Part shown: in pieces, positions 41,040 through 49,469 of the stretch
Layout: each line of letters starts with the position of its first letter
Numbering within the stretch: position 1 is the first letter of the stretch
Source of the DNA: Gemmata palustris
GTDB taxonomy: Bacteria; Planctomycetota; Planctomycetia; Gemmatales; Gemmataceae
Length of the DNA: 64,000 nucleotides
Direction of reading: 5' to 3'
Assembly: GCF_017939745.1 (NCBI RefSeq)
Contig: NZ_JAGKQQ010000001.1
Span: 4,402,001-4,466,000 of the forward strand
Notes under the pieces: model-generated
What the model saw: the letters and a program-made list of their open reading frames with translations, nothing else
The model's database searches: none
Told to the model about the DNA's origin: nothing
Made by a program: the position numbers and the translations under genes

Positions 41040-41171
41040 AAGTTCCACGTTCCAATTCGCACGGAGCGCCCGGCCCCAAGGGGCAAACCAAAAAGGCGCG
41101 CGTTGGATCAGTTCTGGAACTCGAACGGGAAGCCGCCGAACAAAAACTTGGAACTCTGGAACTTGGAACTC
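41040..41171. repeat. inverted word repeat, AGTTCC family (copy 2)
   Basis: The left run is CCAAGTT-CCACGTT-CCAATT (41040-41059). The right run is GGAACTT-GGAACTCT style words at about 41144-41171, ending 6 bases before the ABC ATPase start codon. The intervening about 85 bases show no gene. Words and 7/8-base spacing match the copy at 9903-9984. Confidence 0.65.
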
Positions 41172-41176
41172 ACGCC

Positions 41177-42118
41177 ATGATCGAGTGCCGCGACCTGACG
41201 AAGAAGTACGGCGAGTTGTTCGCGGTGGACCGGCTCTCGCTGAAGCTGGCGCCGGGCGACGTGTACGGGTTCATCGGCCCGAACGGGTCCGGCAAGACCA
41301 CCACGATGCGGATGCTCGCCACGCTCCTGAACCCCAGTTGGGGCGAGGCGACCGTGTGCGGGCACTCGATCTACACCGGGTCGACGGAGATCCGCCGCGC
41401 GATCGGGTACATGCCGGATTTTTTCGGCGTGTACGACGACATGAAGGTGACCGAGTACCTGGAGTTCTTCGCCGCCGCGTACCGCATCCAGGGCGCGGAG
41501 CGCAAGAAGAAGGTCGAACAGGTGCTCGACTACGTCGACCTCGGGTACAAGCGCGACGCGCTCGTGACGAGCCTGAGCCGCGGGATGACGCAGCGCCTCG
41601 GCCTCGCGCGCGTGCTGCTCCACGACCCGCAGGTGCTCCTCCTCGACGAGCCCGCGAGCGGCCTCGACCCGCGCGCGCGCATCGAAATGCGCGAACTCAT
41701 CAAGCGCCTGCGCCAGGAGCAGAAGACGATCATGCTGTCGTCGCACATCCTCCCGGAACTGGCCGAGATCTGTAACACGCTCGGCATCATCGAGCGCGGG
41801 AAGCTGATCTTCAACGGCACCGTCGAGGAGGCCGAGAACGAGGTCCGCAAGCTCCGCGGCGGGCGGGCGTTCTTGGTTTCCGTCGGCGAGCGCAACGCCG
41901 AGGCCGCCAAAAAGCTGAGCAGCTACAAGGAGGTCGCGAGCGCGGACCTCGACCCGAAGGCGGGGGCCGTCCGCGTGGCGCTCCGCGGCGGGCAGGACGA
42001 CGGGAGCTTCATCCCCGAGCGGCTCATCGCCGACCGGTTCAAGCTCCACAGTTTCCGGGAAGAGGAGATCAACATCGAACACATCTTCCTCACCATCACG
42101 AAGGGGATCACGAGCTAG
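41177..42118 (+). CDS. ABC transporter ATP-binding protein (ABC-2/CcmA type)
   Basis: 313 residues. Walker A GPNGSGKTT (34-42), signature LSRGMTQR (133-140), Walker B VLLLDEPASGLD (about 153-164) and the H-loop in LSSHILPELAEICN. The C-terminal about 90 residues are the typical extension of gliding/export-type (GldA, CcmA, NatA) ATPases. It would power an ABC-2 permease, but none is encoded next to it; the large membrane protein upstream (38557-40926) is the only membrane candidate nearby. The ribosome-binding region is occupied by the AGTTCC word repeat. Confidence 0.93.
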   Translation: MIECRDLTKKYGELFAVDRLSLKLAPGDVYGFIGPNGSGKTTTMRMLATLLNPSWGEATVCGHSIYTGSTEIRRAIGYMPDFFGVYDDMKVTEYLEFFAAAYRIQGAERKKKVEQVLDYVDLGYKRDALVTSLSRGMTQRLGLARVLLHDPQVLLLDEPASGLDPRARIEMRELIKRLRQEQKTIMLSSHILPELAEICNTLGIIERGKLIFNGTVEEAENEVRKLRGGRAFLVSVGERNAEAAKKLSSYKEVASADLDPKAGAVRVALRGGQDDGSFIPERLIADRFKLHSFREEEINIEHIFLTITKGITS

Positions 42119-42193
42119 CGCGGTGCCCGACCGGGGGCGGACGAAGTGCTCTCGCGTCCGCATAACGACAGTGCCAGGGCGCCCCGTTTCTGG

Positions 42194-42223
42194 CTGACCA
42201 CTGAACACCGAATACTGAAAACC
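42194..42223. repeat. word repeat, CTGAA family
   Basis: CTGACCA-CTGAACAC-CGAATA-CTGAAAA words ending directly at the galE start codon. Only this side of the repeat is visible; no complementary run is found within 100 bases upstream. It replaces the space where a Shine-Dalgarno would be expected. Confidence 0.6.
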
Positions 42224-43207
42224 ATGCGCATTCTCGTCACTGGTGGGGCCGGGTACATCGGCTCGCACACGGTTCGGTACCTGCTCGCGGGCGGTCACGA
42301 GGTGACCGTGTTCGACAGCCTCGAGTACGGGCACCGGCAGGCGGTCCCGGCCGAAAATCTCGTCGTCGGCAACCTGCGCGACATCGACCACGTCGACCAA
42401 CTCATGGTCGTCAACCGGATCGAAGCGGTCGTCCACTTCGCGGCGTTCGCATACGTGGGCGAGTCCGTCACCAACCCGGCGAAGTATTACACGAACAACC
42501 TCATTTACTCGCTGCAGTTGCTCGACCGGTGCCGGCGCAACGGCATCCAGAAGTTCGTCTTCTCCAGCACGTGCGCGACCTACGGCGTACCGGACCGGGT
42601 GCCGATCACGGAAGACGAACCGCAACTCCCGGTGAACCCCTACGGCAACACGAAGCTCGCGTTCGAGCACGCCCTCTCGGACTACGCCTCGGCCCACCCG
42701 TTCGGGTTCTGCGCGCTGCGGTACTTTAACGCGGCCGGCGCCGCCGAGGACGGCGCCATCGGCGAGGACCACACCCCGGAGACGCACCTCATCCCGCTGG
42801 TGTTCGCGGCCGCAACGGGTAAGATCCCGCACGTCACCATTCTCGGGACCGACTACCCGACCCCCGACGGCACCTGCGTCCGCGACTACATCCACGTGAA
42901 CGACCTCGCCGCCGCGCACACGCTGGCACTGGACAAGATCGCCCCCGGGTCGAAGCTCGCGTACAACGTGGGTCTCGGGCGCGGGTACAGCGTGCGCGAG
43001 GTCATCGCCACCGCGGAAGACGTGACCGGTCTAAAAGTGCCGGTGAAAGAAGGGCCGCGGCGCGCCGGCGACCCACCGGTACTCGTCGCGAGCGCGGACA
43101 AGATCCGGCGCGAACTCGGGTGGTCGGCGAAGTACGACACCCTTCGCGCGATCCTCGAAACCGCGTGGCGCTGGCACAAGGCGCACCCGAACGGCTTCGG
43201 GGAGTAA
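42224..43207 (+). CDS. galE: UDP-glucose 4-epimerase
   Basis: 327 residues from ATG 42224. Extended short-chain dehydrogenase: NAD motif TGGAGYIG at residues 7-14, VHFAAFAYVGESV, catalytic Ser/Thr in VFSSTCATYG and Tyr-x-x-x-Lys in NPYGNTKLAFE, then RYFNAAGA and the GalE-specific DYPTPDGTCVRDYIHVNDLA. It interconverts UDP-glucose and UDP-galactose for surface polysaccharide. It separates the ABC ATPase from the MoxR gene within the envelope locus. The start is preceded by the CTGAA word repeat instead of a clear ribosome-binding site. Confidence 0.95.
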   Translation: MRILVTGGAGYIGSHTVRYLLAGGHEVTVFDSLEYGHRQAVPAENLVVGNLRDIDHVDQLMVVNRIEAVVHFAAFAYVGESVTNPAKYYTNNLIYSLQLLDRCRRNGIQKFVFSSTCATYGVPDRVPITEDEPQLPVNPYGNTKLAFEHALSDYASAHPFGFCALRYFNAAGAAEDGAIGEDHTPETHLIPLVFAAATGKIPHVTILGTDYPTPDGTCVRDYIHVNDLAAAHTLALDKIAPGSKLAYNVGLGRGYSVREVIATAEDVTGLKVPVKEGPRRAGDPPVLVASADKIRRELGWSAKYDTLRAILETAWRWHKAHPNGFGE

Positions 43208-43441
43208 GCTCCCGCGTCCCGGACCTCATCCGCCACAACACCGAAGCGCGCACCGCAAACGGCTGCGCGCGTTCCTTCGTCGCAACCCAAATCGAACCGC
43301 CCCGAGCGTTCCAATTTTCCGTCGCTACTTTCTGCCGCGGGCGGAGTTTAATCCCTTTGCGTCCGTTCGCCTTCTGTGGTTAGATAGTCCTAACCTGCCG
43401 GCCCCTCTCCCGCCCAATCACAACCAAACCGATCAGCAACC

Positions 43442-44455
43442 ATGAGCGCCGAACCCGTGGAAAACGACGTTGCGATGATCGAGAAACTTCGGGCCGCGCA
43501 CCAGAAGTTGAAGAAAGAAATCGGCAAGGTCATCGTTGGTCAGGAAAAGGTGGTCGACGAGCTGCTCATGGCGATCTTCTGCCGCAGTCACGCGCTGCTC
43601 ATGGGCGTGCCGGGGCTGGCGAAGACCCTCATGGTCTCCACGCTGGCCCAGGCGCTCGACCTCGGGTTCAAGCGCATCCAGTTCACCCCCGACCTGATGC
43701 CGTCGGACATCACCGGCTCCGAGGTGATCCAGGACGACCCGGTGACCCGGGAGCGCATGTTCAAGTTCATGGCCGGCCCGATCTTCTCGAACATCGTGCT
43801 GGCCGACGAGATCAACCGGACCCCGCCCAAAACACAGGCCGCGCTCCTCGAGGCGATGCAGGAGCGCAAGGTGTCCATCGGCGGCACCGACCACCCGATG
43901 CGCAGCCCGTTCTTCGTGCTCGCGACGCAGAACCCGATCGAACAAGAGGGCACCTACCCGCTCCCCGAGGCACAGTTGGACCGGTTCCTGTTCCTCATCA
44001 AGGTCGATTACCCGACCGACGCGGAAGAGGAGCAGATCATGCGCATGGGCACCTCGGACACGAAGGTGACCGTGAGCCCGGTGCTCAACGGCGAGGACAT
44101 CCTCGGGCTGCAGCACATCGTGCGCCGCGTGCCCGTGTCGGACAAGGTGTTCCACTTCGCGAAGCGGATCACCCGGCTGTCGCGCCCGGGCACCCCGGAG
44201 GCCGCGGAGTTCGTGCAGAAGTGGCTCACGTGGGGCGCCGGGCCGCGCGCGAGCATGAACCTGATCCTCGCGGCGAAGGCCCACGCGCTCCTGCGCGGCT
44301 CGAACCACGTGGCCGGCGACGACGTGGTCGCGGTGGCCACGCCGATCCTGCGCCACCGGCTCATTCTCAACTTCGCCGCGCAGAGCGAGGGCGTTACAAT
44401 CGACGAGGTGATCCGCCAACTGGTGAAGACCGCGGCGAAGGCCGTGGCCGCTTGA
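43442..44455 (+). CDS. MoxR-family AAA+ ATPase
   Basis: 337 residues. Walker A LLMGVPGLAKTLM, the TPDLMPSDITGSEVIQDD pore-loop region, Walker B NIVLADEINRTPPKTQAALLEAMQERKV, sensor 1 VLATQNPIEQEGTYPLPEAQLDRFLF and the C-terminal lid with HRLILNF. MoxR ATPases are chaperone-like partners of VWA proteins, and the following DUF58 and two VWA genes give exactly that set. A 234-base gene-free gap precedes it, which probably contains the promoter; I see no clear -35/-10 pair. Confidence 0.96.
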   Translation: MSAEPVENDVAMIEKLRAAHQKLKKEIGKVIVGQEKVVDELLMAIFCRSHALLMGVPGLAKTLMVSTLAQALDLGFKRIQFTPDLMPSDITGSEVIQDDPVTRERMFKFMAGPIFSNIVLADEINRTPPKTQAALLEAMQERKVSIGGTDHPMRSPFFVLATQNPIEQEGTYPLPEAQLDRFLFLIKVDYPTDAEEEQIMRMGTSDTKVTVSPVLNGEDILGLQHIVRRVPVSDKVFHFAKRITRLSRPGTPEAAEFVQKWLTWGAGPRASMNLILAAKAHALLRGSNHVAGDDVVAVATPILRHRLILNFAAQSEGVTIDEVIRQLVKTAAKAVAA

Positions 44456-44463
44456 CCTCGGTG

Positions 44464-44524
44464 CCCCCGGACGCGAGTCCGGGGGTAATGCTCCCAACCC
44501 ATACCCCCGGACTCGCGTCCGGGG
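44464..44524. repeat. pair of mutually inverted GGACGCGAGTCC hairpins
   Basis: CCCCCGGACGCGAGTCCGGGG at 44464-44485 is itself a hairpin, and its exact reverse complement lies at 44504-44524, so the unit can form two small stems or one long one. It fills the 86-base gap between moxR and DUF58, where it may tune their relative expression. Confidence 0.8.
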
Positions 44525-44541
44525 TTCGCCTGTGAGCCGCG

Positions 44542-45432
44542 ATGCCGAGCTACCTCGATCCCCAAATCCTGGCCCGCGCCGAAGCCCTGGGCATGAAAGC
44601 CCGGCAGGTGGTCGAGGGGCTGCGCGTCGGGGACCACAAGAGCCCTTTTAAGGGGTTCTCCGTCGAGTTCGTCCAGCACCGCGAGTACGTCCCCGGCGAC
44701 GACATCCGGCACATCGACTGGAAGGGTTACGGTCGGTCCGAGCGCTACACGATCAAGCAGTACGAGCAGGAAACCAACTTCCTGTGCCACCTGCTGCTCG
44801 ACGGCAGCAACTCGATGCGGTACGGGCGCGGGGGCACGAACAAGCTCGAGTACGCCAAGCTCCTGGCCGCGTCCGTCGCGTACATGACGATCCGCCAGCG
44901 CGACAGCGTGAGCCTGCGCGTCTTCAACACCGCGTGGGCCGCGGAGCTCCCGGCGAGCAGCTCCCTCGCGCACATCAACGCGATCGCGCACACGCTCGAG
45001 GATACGCAGCCGCGCGACCGCACGAGCATCGGCCCGCTGCTCGACGAAGTGGCCGACCGCATCGCCCGGCGCGGGATCGTGTGCCTGATCTCCGACTGCC
45101 TCGAGGACCTCGACCCGATCCTGGCCGCGCTGCGGCACCTGCGGTTCCGCGGGCACGAGGTGATCCTGTTCCACGTCCTCCACCCGGACGAGGTGCAGTT
45201 CCCGCTCGACGGCAACGTCCGCTTCATCGGGCTGGAGGGGTTCGAGGAGCGGATGACGCGCCCGCACCTGCTGCGCCCGGCGTACCTGCGCATCGTGAAG
45301 AAGTACCTCGCGGACATTCAGCGGGGCTGCGACGGCAGCGGGGTGGATTACGTGCGGATGATGACCGACCGACCGCTCGACGTGGCACTGTCCGAGTACC
45401 TCGTGCGCCGGCTGCAGATGGGGCGCCGATGA
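44542..45432 (+). CDS. DUF58 protein (VWA-like, MoxR partner)
   Basis: 296 residues. The DUF58 core DFSVEFVQHREYVPGDDIRHIDWKGYGRSERYTIKQYE-type region is at about 38-75. It is followed by a MIDAS-like LLDGSNSM (Asp87, Ser89, Ser91) and a VWA-like alpha/beta domain (GIVCLISDCLEDLDPILAAL). No membrane helix is present, unlike BatA. It works with the MoxR ATPase encoded just upstream in folding or assembly of envelope complexes (family knowledge). The stop overlaps the next start (ATGA). Confidence 0.93.
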   Translation: MPSYLDPQILARAEALGMKARQVVEGLRVGDHKSPFKGFSVEFVQHREYVPGDDIRHIDWKGYGRSERYTIKQYEQETNFLCHLLLDGSNSMRYGRGGTNKLEYAKLLAASVAYMTIRQRDSVSLRVFNTAWAAELPASSSLAHINAIAHTLEDTQPRDRTSIGPLLDEVADRIARRGIVCLISDCLEDLDPILAALRHLRFRGHEVILFHVLHPDEVQFPLDGNVRFIGLEGFEERMTRPHLLRPAYLRIVKKYLADIQRGCDGSGVDYVRMMTDRPLDVALSEYLVRRLQMGRR

Positions 45433-46085
45433 TGGAAGAACCTACCCCCCCGTCCCCACTCCCTGAAGGGAAGGGGGAGAAAGAACTGTCGGCCGACGTC
45501 GCCTCAAGCACGGCGATTTCGCGCGCCAGCTCCCCCTTCCCTGCCAGGAGGGGGTCGCAGGGGGAACCCGTGGGGGGTTCTCCCTCACAAGGGGCGAGGG
45601 GGGACGGGGGGGGAGGTTCCTCCCGTCGGCGCTTTGCGATCGTGGCCGCGGTCGCCGGTGTGGTCGCGGTCGCCGTGTGGTACTTCGCGATCCGCACGCC
45701 CGAGCCGCGTGACGACTTCGGCCGGTTCCAGGGCGAGTGGAAATTGACCGTGGCCGACCGCGCGAAGCAGGCCCCGATCACGGTCCGCGTGTCCGGCGAC
45801 AAGTGGACCTGGTTGGTCGGAGGTACGGACCAGAAGCGCTACGCGATGGCGCTCCGCCCGGACACGAGCCCGAAGGAAATCGACCTCACGCAACTGGCAC
45901 CGGACGACTCCCCGCAACAGGAACGGCGCGACGGAAAATTCGTGCCGGTGGTCCTCCGCGGGATTTACACGGTCGAGGGCGACAAAGTGAAAGTGGTGAC
46001 CGCGCCGAACCCGCACCCGCGCCCGACCGCCTTCGACGCGACCGACGGCCCCCCGGTCTGGGTGCTCGAGTTACAGGGTAGATAG
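45429..46085 (+). CDS. membrane-anchored TIGR03067-like protein with a MITE-derived N-terminus
   Basis: 218 residues from ATG 45429, overlapping the DUF58 stop. Residues 4-63 are Pro/Gly/Ser-rich (TPPSPLPEGKGEKE...GARGDGGGGSS) and are encoded by a 182-bp MITE-like element. A membrane helix (FAIVAAVAGVVAVAVWYFAI) spans about 69-88. A TIGR03067-like domain follows: FGRFQGEWKLTVADRA, ALRPDTSPKEIDLTQL and GIYTVEGDKVKVVTAPNPHPRPTAF. The N-terminal segment would be cytoplasmic and disordered. The protein may also be made from a later start if the MITE is not translated, but no good candidate exists before the helix. Confidence 0.75.
   Translation: MMEEPTPPSPLPEGKGEKELSADVASSTAISRASSPFPARRGSQGEPVGGSPSQGARGDGGGGSSRRRFAIVAAVAGVVAVAVWYFAIRTPEPRDDFGRFQGEWKLTVADRAKQAPITVRVSGDKWTWLVGGTDQKRYAMALRPDTSPKEIDLTQLAPDDSPQQERRDGKFVPVVLRGIYTVEGDKVKVVTAPNPHPRPTAFDATDGPPVWVLELQGR
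45438..45619. repeat. 182-bp MITE-like element inserted in frame in a coding sequence
   Basis: Terminal inverted repeats GAACCTACCCCCCCGTCCCC (45438-45457) and its complement with one mismatch (45600-45619). Internal GAAGGGAAGGGGGAG/CTCCCCCTTCCCTGCC palindromic pairs are present. It has no stop codon in the host frame. No clear target duplication is seen. Confidence 0.8.
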
Positions 46086-46089
46086 CGCC

Positions 46090-46252
46090 GTGCGTTGCGC
46101 CGTACTCGTGCCGTTCGTCGCAATGGTCGGAACGGCGTCCGCGGTGCGGGCACCCGGGCACCTCCGGCGATCAAGAAGAAGCGCTCAAAAACTTCAGCGG
46201 CGGGGACGGGGGAACGATCGCGTCGCTGACCTTTACCCGCGTCAAGAAGTGA
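46090..46252 (+). pseudogene. broken TIGR03067 gene (internal deletion/frameshift)
   Basis: A GTG start at 46090 gives a signal-peptide-like MRCAVLVPFVAMVGTASAV. After about 46160 the meaningful frame shifts to one reading GDQEEALKNFSGGDGGTIAS then LTFTRVKK and TGA 46250-46252, the typical end of a TIGR03067 protein. The central domain is missing. It therefore appears to be a head-and-tail remnant of a paralog of the genes on either side. Confidence 0.65.
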
Positions 46253-46263
46253 GGAACCCGGCC

Positions 46264-46950
46264 ATGCGCAAGCCCATCACGTTCGCGCTGCTCGTTTTCG
46301 GCGCCGCACTCGGCGGGGGGTGCGCGCGGCTGACCGAACCGAACGCGCGCTCGGCGGACGTCAGCGCCGACCACAAGAAGCTCCAGGGCGCGTGGCGCAT
46401 CGACACGTTCGACAACGGCCGGACCAACCGCCCGGAGGCCGAAAAAACGCGCGACCTCGAGGACCTGAAGTACGTCCGGTTCCAGTTCGAGGGGAACCGG
46501 ATGACGATCCTCGACAACGGGCGCGAGGAGTTCACAACGCGGTTCGCGCTCGACGAAAAGCAGGACCCGAAGGTCATGGCGCACCTCCGCGCCAGCGCGG
46601 ACGAACCGGCGCGGGGCACCGCACGCGGCACGACCCGCAGCACCTTCCGCGGTACGTCGCGATCGGGCGACGCCCCGGCATCGCAGGACCCGAACACGTG
46701 GAAGTGGATCTACAAGTTCGACGGGGACGCGCTCGTCGTCGCGTTCACCCGGGACGACAAGAAGGCGCCCCCGAAGGAGTTCAAGGCGCGCCCGGACGTG
46801 TCCGAGCCGGGCAAGCCCGACGTGTCCGGCGTCGTCCTCATGACGCTGAAAAAGGTGAACGGGGACGTGCCGGGATCGTTCAGCGGCACCGCGCGCTCGG
46901 GAACCTCGCGCGGCACCTACCGCAGCACGTCCCGGGGCACCACTAAGTGA
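46264..46950 (+). CDS. TIGR03067-type lipoprotein with Arg-Gly-Thr-rich insert and tail
   Basis: 228 residues from ATG 46264. Lipoprotein signal ending LGGGC (lipid Cys21). TIGR03067 features are DHKKLQGAWRIDTFDNGR, LKYVRFQFEGNRMTILDNG and WKWIYKFDGDALVVAFTRDDKKAPPKEFKA. Two low-complexity blocks of R-G-T/S-T units (about residues 119-137 and the last 20 residues) are unusual: positively charged, Thr/Ser-rich and similar to each other, as if duplicated. Paralogs lie directly upstream. The lipoprotein is probably exported to the outer envelope. Confidence 0.82.
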   Translation: MRKPITFALLVFGAALGGGCARLTEPNARSADVSADHKKLQGAWRIDTFDNGRTNRPEAEKTRDLEDLKYVRFQFEGNRMTILDNGREEFTTRFALDEKQDPKVMAHLRASADEPARGTARGTTRSTFRGTSRSGDAPASQDPNTWKWIYKFDGDALVVAFTRDDKKAPPKEFKARPDVSEPGKPDVSGVVLMTLKKVNGDVPGSFSGTARSGTSRGTYRSTSRGTTK

Positions 46951-47193
46951 TCCGAGGCGTGCCGTCGAAGCGCTGTGCTTAATTGGTGCGTTTGGTCTTT
47001 TGTTTGGTGGCACCGACCAGAGGCCGGTGTCACCAGCAGAATACGCGAGTTTTTGACGCAGCGCCATCGAAACGGACGGCGCAATCGTGTGACCCACAAA
47101 AACGGTCCTGAACCAGTTGCCCAACCCGTGAAGCCGACGCGACCGACGACCGGCCCGAAGTAGCCCTCCGACCGCCTTTCAGGTTCCCACGCG

Positions 47194-49413
47194 ATGCAGC
47201 TCCTGGCTCCCATGATGTTGCTCGGCGCGACCGCGGTGACCGTACCGATCGCGCTGCACTTCTTCTACCGCGCGCGGTACAAGCCGCTCCCGTGGGCGCC
47301 GATGAAGTTCCTTAAGGAGGCCATCGAACAGACCAGTCGGCGCCTCAAGTTCCAGGAATGGGTGCTCCTCGCGCTGCGGTGCCTCGCGCTGGTCCTGCTC
47401 GCCCTCGCCATCGCCCGCCCGGGGCGGGAGTCCGCGTCTCCGAGCGGGAACGAAACCATCGACGCGGTGTTCGTGTTCGATACGTCGTACAGCATGGCCG
47501 CGCGCGACGGCGAGCGGACCCGGATCGAGCGCGCGAAAGAGGCCGCGCTCGCCGTCCTCGAAACGCTGCCCAACAAGTCGTCGGTGCAGGTGTACTCGTG
47601 CGCCGACCGCGCCCACCTGCTCGGCCCGGTCTCGCGCTACAACCGCGACCAGGCCAAGCAGGTCATCCAGGGCGTCGAGGTCACGAGCCTCGCGACGGAC
47701 TTCCTGCCCGGGCTGACCGACGCCCTGACCGCGGCCGAGAGCGGTACCGCGCCCGCGAAGGAGATCTACGTCTTCTCCGACCTGCAGCAGACCGGGTTCA
47801 CGCGCCAGCAGGGGGCCGTGCGCGCCAAGTGCGAGGAAATTAAAGCGCGGGCCAACCTCGTCTTTATCCGGTGCGGCAACCCGGAGCGCAAGGTATCGAA
47901 CGTCTCCATCACCGACGTGAAGCTGATCGCCGCGATCCCGCACACCCGGACCCGCGTGCCGTTCGTGGTCACGGTCCGCAACACGGGGCGCGAGCCGATC
48001 CGCGGCGTGAAGGTGTCGCTCGAACTCGACGGCAAGGCGGTCGAACGCGACGTGGTGCAGATCGAGCACATCGACGCGGGCGCGAACGCGGAAGTGACCC
48101 TGACGGGGAGCCTCGACGAGGCCGGCGCGCGGCTCCTCGCGGTGTTCGTGGACGGCGACGGGCTCGAGGGCGACAACGTGCTGTACAAGATCGTCGGCGT
48201 GCGGGACAAGGTGCGCGTGCTGCTGGTCGCGCACCCGTTCGCGGGCCAGCCCGCCACCGACGCGGGCGACTGGTTCGCGCGGAAGGCCCTCGTCCCGTTC
48301 GACGCCGACCGCGACCGCGACAAGATCGAAAAATACTTCATCGAAACGGAATCGGTCCTTCCCCAAGAGGTCAGCCCGGACAAGCTCGCGGGGAAGGACA
48401 TCGTTTACCTCCTCAACGCCGCGGCCCGGACCGACGACCCGCTCTCCGGGCTGCCGCCCGCGTTCGTGACGAAGCTCGCCGAGTTCGTGCGGGCCGGGGG
48501 CGGGCTCGTGATCGGGTGCGGCGACCTGGTGCAAGCGGACGCCTACAACCGCGTGTTCGGCGGCGCCGGGCTGCTCCCGTTCCCGCTGGCCCGCGGGACG
48601 TGGGAAGCGACCGACTCGGCCCCGTTCGTGCCGGCCGCGGAGAGCATCGACGCGACCTCCGTGCTCGGGCAAGTCAAGCCGTACACGGACTGGCTCCGGC
48701 GCGCGACGCTGACGCGCGTGCTCAAACTGGACGAAGCGGCCCCGAACGGCGGGCGCGTCCTGATGCGCACCACCGACGGCAAGCCCCTGGTCGCGTCCCG
48801 CGTCGTCGGTGAGGGCGAGGTGATCTTCTTCGCCACGTCGCTCGACGAGACCTGGGGGCGCATGATGTCCGACGGGCAGCTCGCGGTCCCGATGACCACG
48901 TACCTCGTCGCGCACCTCACGGGCCGCAAGGTTCCGGGCGGCACCCGCACCGCCGGCGACACGCTGACCTGGGCGCCGCCCGTGACCGCGCCGGGGTTCG
49001 AGCTGGTGAAGCCGCGCCCGCGCGGGGCGAAACCGGGCGACAAGGTGCGCCCGCGCGTGAAGCTCCCCGAGCCGAAGGCCGAAGTGGGGCAGAAGCTCAC
49101 CGTGAGCACCGCCGACGCGCTCGTGGCCGGCGAGTACGCGATCGTGCCCGTCGGGGCGCCCGAGACGGACGGCATCACGTTCGCCGTGAACCCCGACCTG
49201 CGCGAAACCGAGAACCTCGACGCGATCACCGACAGCGAGTTGGAAAAATTGCTCGGGTTCCGCCCCGCGATCATCACGGCCGGGGCCGGCACCGAGACCG
49301 CCGTGCGCGAGCGCCGCACCCGCGGCGAGTGGACCCACTGGTTCCTGTTAGGGCTGCTCTTCCTGCTGATCGGTGAAGCGGCCTGGGCGTGGTCCTGCGG
49401 AAAAGCGTGGTGA
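47194..49413 (+). CDS. BatA-type VWA membrane protein
   Basis: 739 residues. The N-terminal BatA domain (MLLGATAVTVPIALHFFYRARYKPLPWAPMKFL) has two membrane helices at about 7-24 and 56-74. The VWA domain follows with an intact MIDAS DTSYSM (Asp96, Ser98, Ser100). A middle beta-sandwich (CARDB-like) is at about 245-330, then a GATase1-like segment (DKLAGKDIVYLLNA...EFVRAGGGLVIGCGDLV). The last helix (WFLLGLLFLLIGEAAWAWSCG) is at the C-terminus. Together with MoxR and DUF58 it forms the classical aerotolerance (Bat-like) set. A 243-base gap with a small hairpin precedes it. Confidence 0.93.
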   Translation: MQLLAPMMLLGATAVTVPIALHFFYRARYKPLPWAPMKFLKEAIEQTSRRLKFQEWVLLALRCLALVLLALAIARPGRESASPSGNETIDAVFVFDTSYSMAARDGERTRIERAKEAALAVLETLPNKSSVQVYSCADRAHLLGPVSRYNRDQAKQVIQGVEVTSLATDFLPGLTDALTAAESGTAPAKEIYVFSDLQQTGFTRQQGAVRAKCEEIKARANLVFIRCGNPERKVSNVSITDVKLIAAIPHTRTRVPFVVTVRNTGREPIRGVKVSLELDGKAVERDVVQIEHIDAGANAEVTLTGSLDEAGARLLAVFVDGDGLEGDNVLYKIVGVRDKVRVLLVAHPFAGQPATDAGDWFARKALVPFDADRDRDKIEKYFIETESVLPQEVSPDKLAGKDIVYLLNAAARTDDPLSGLPPAFVTKLAEFVRAGGGLVIGCGDLVQADAYNRVFGGAGLLPFPLARGTWEATDSAPFVPAAESIDATSVLGQVKPYTDWLRRATLTRVLKLDEAAPNGGRVLMRTTDGKPLVASRVVGEGEVIFFATSLDETWGRMMSDGQLAVPMTTYLVAHLTGRKVPGGTRTAGDTLTWAPPVTAPGFELVKPRPRGAKPGDKVRPRVKLPEPKAEVGQKLTVSTADALVAGEYAIVPVGAPETDGITFAVNPDLRETENLDAITDSELEKLLGFRPAIITAGAGTETAVRERRTRGEWTHWFLLGLLFLLIGEAAWAWSCGKAW

Positions 49414-49469
49414 ATGTTCCCCGGAGTGGCGCGCGCAACGACGGCCGGTACCGACGAGTGTAACGCTTT

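Noticed and set aside
41177-42118. Assigning the large upstream membrane protein as the ABC-2 permease of the ATPase
   Set aside because: It has only about two to three membrane helices and large soluble domains, not the six-helix ABC-2 permease pattern.
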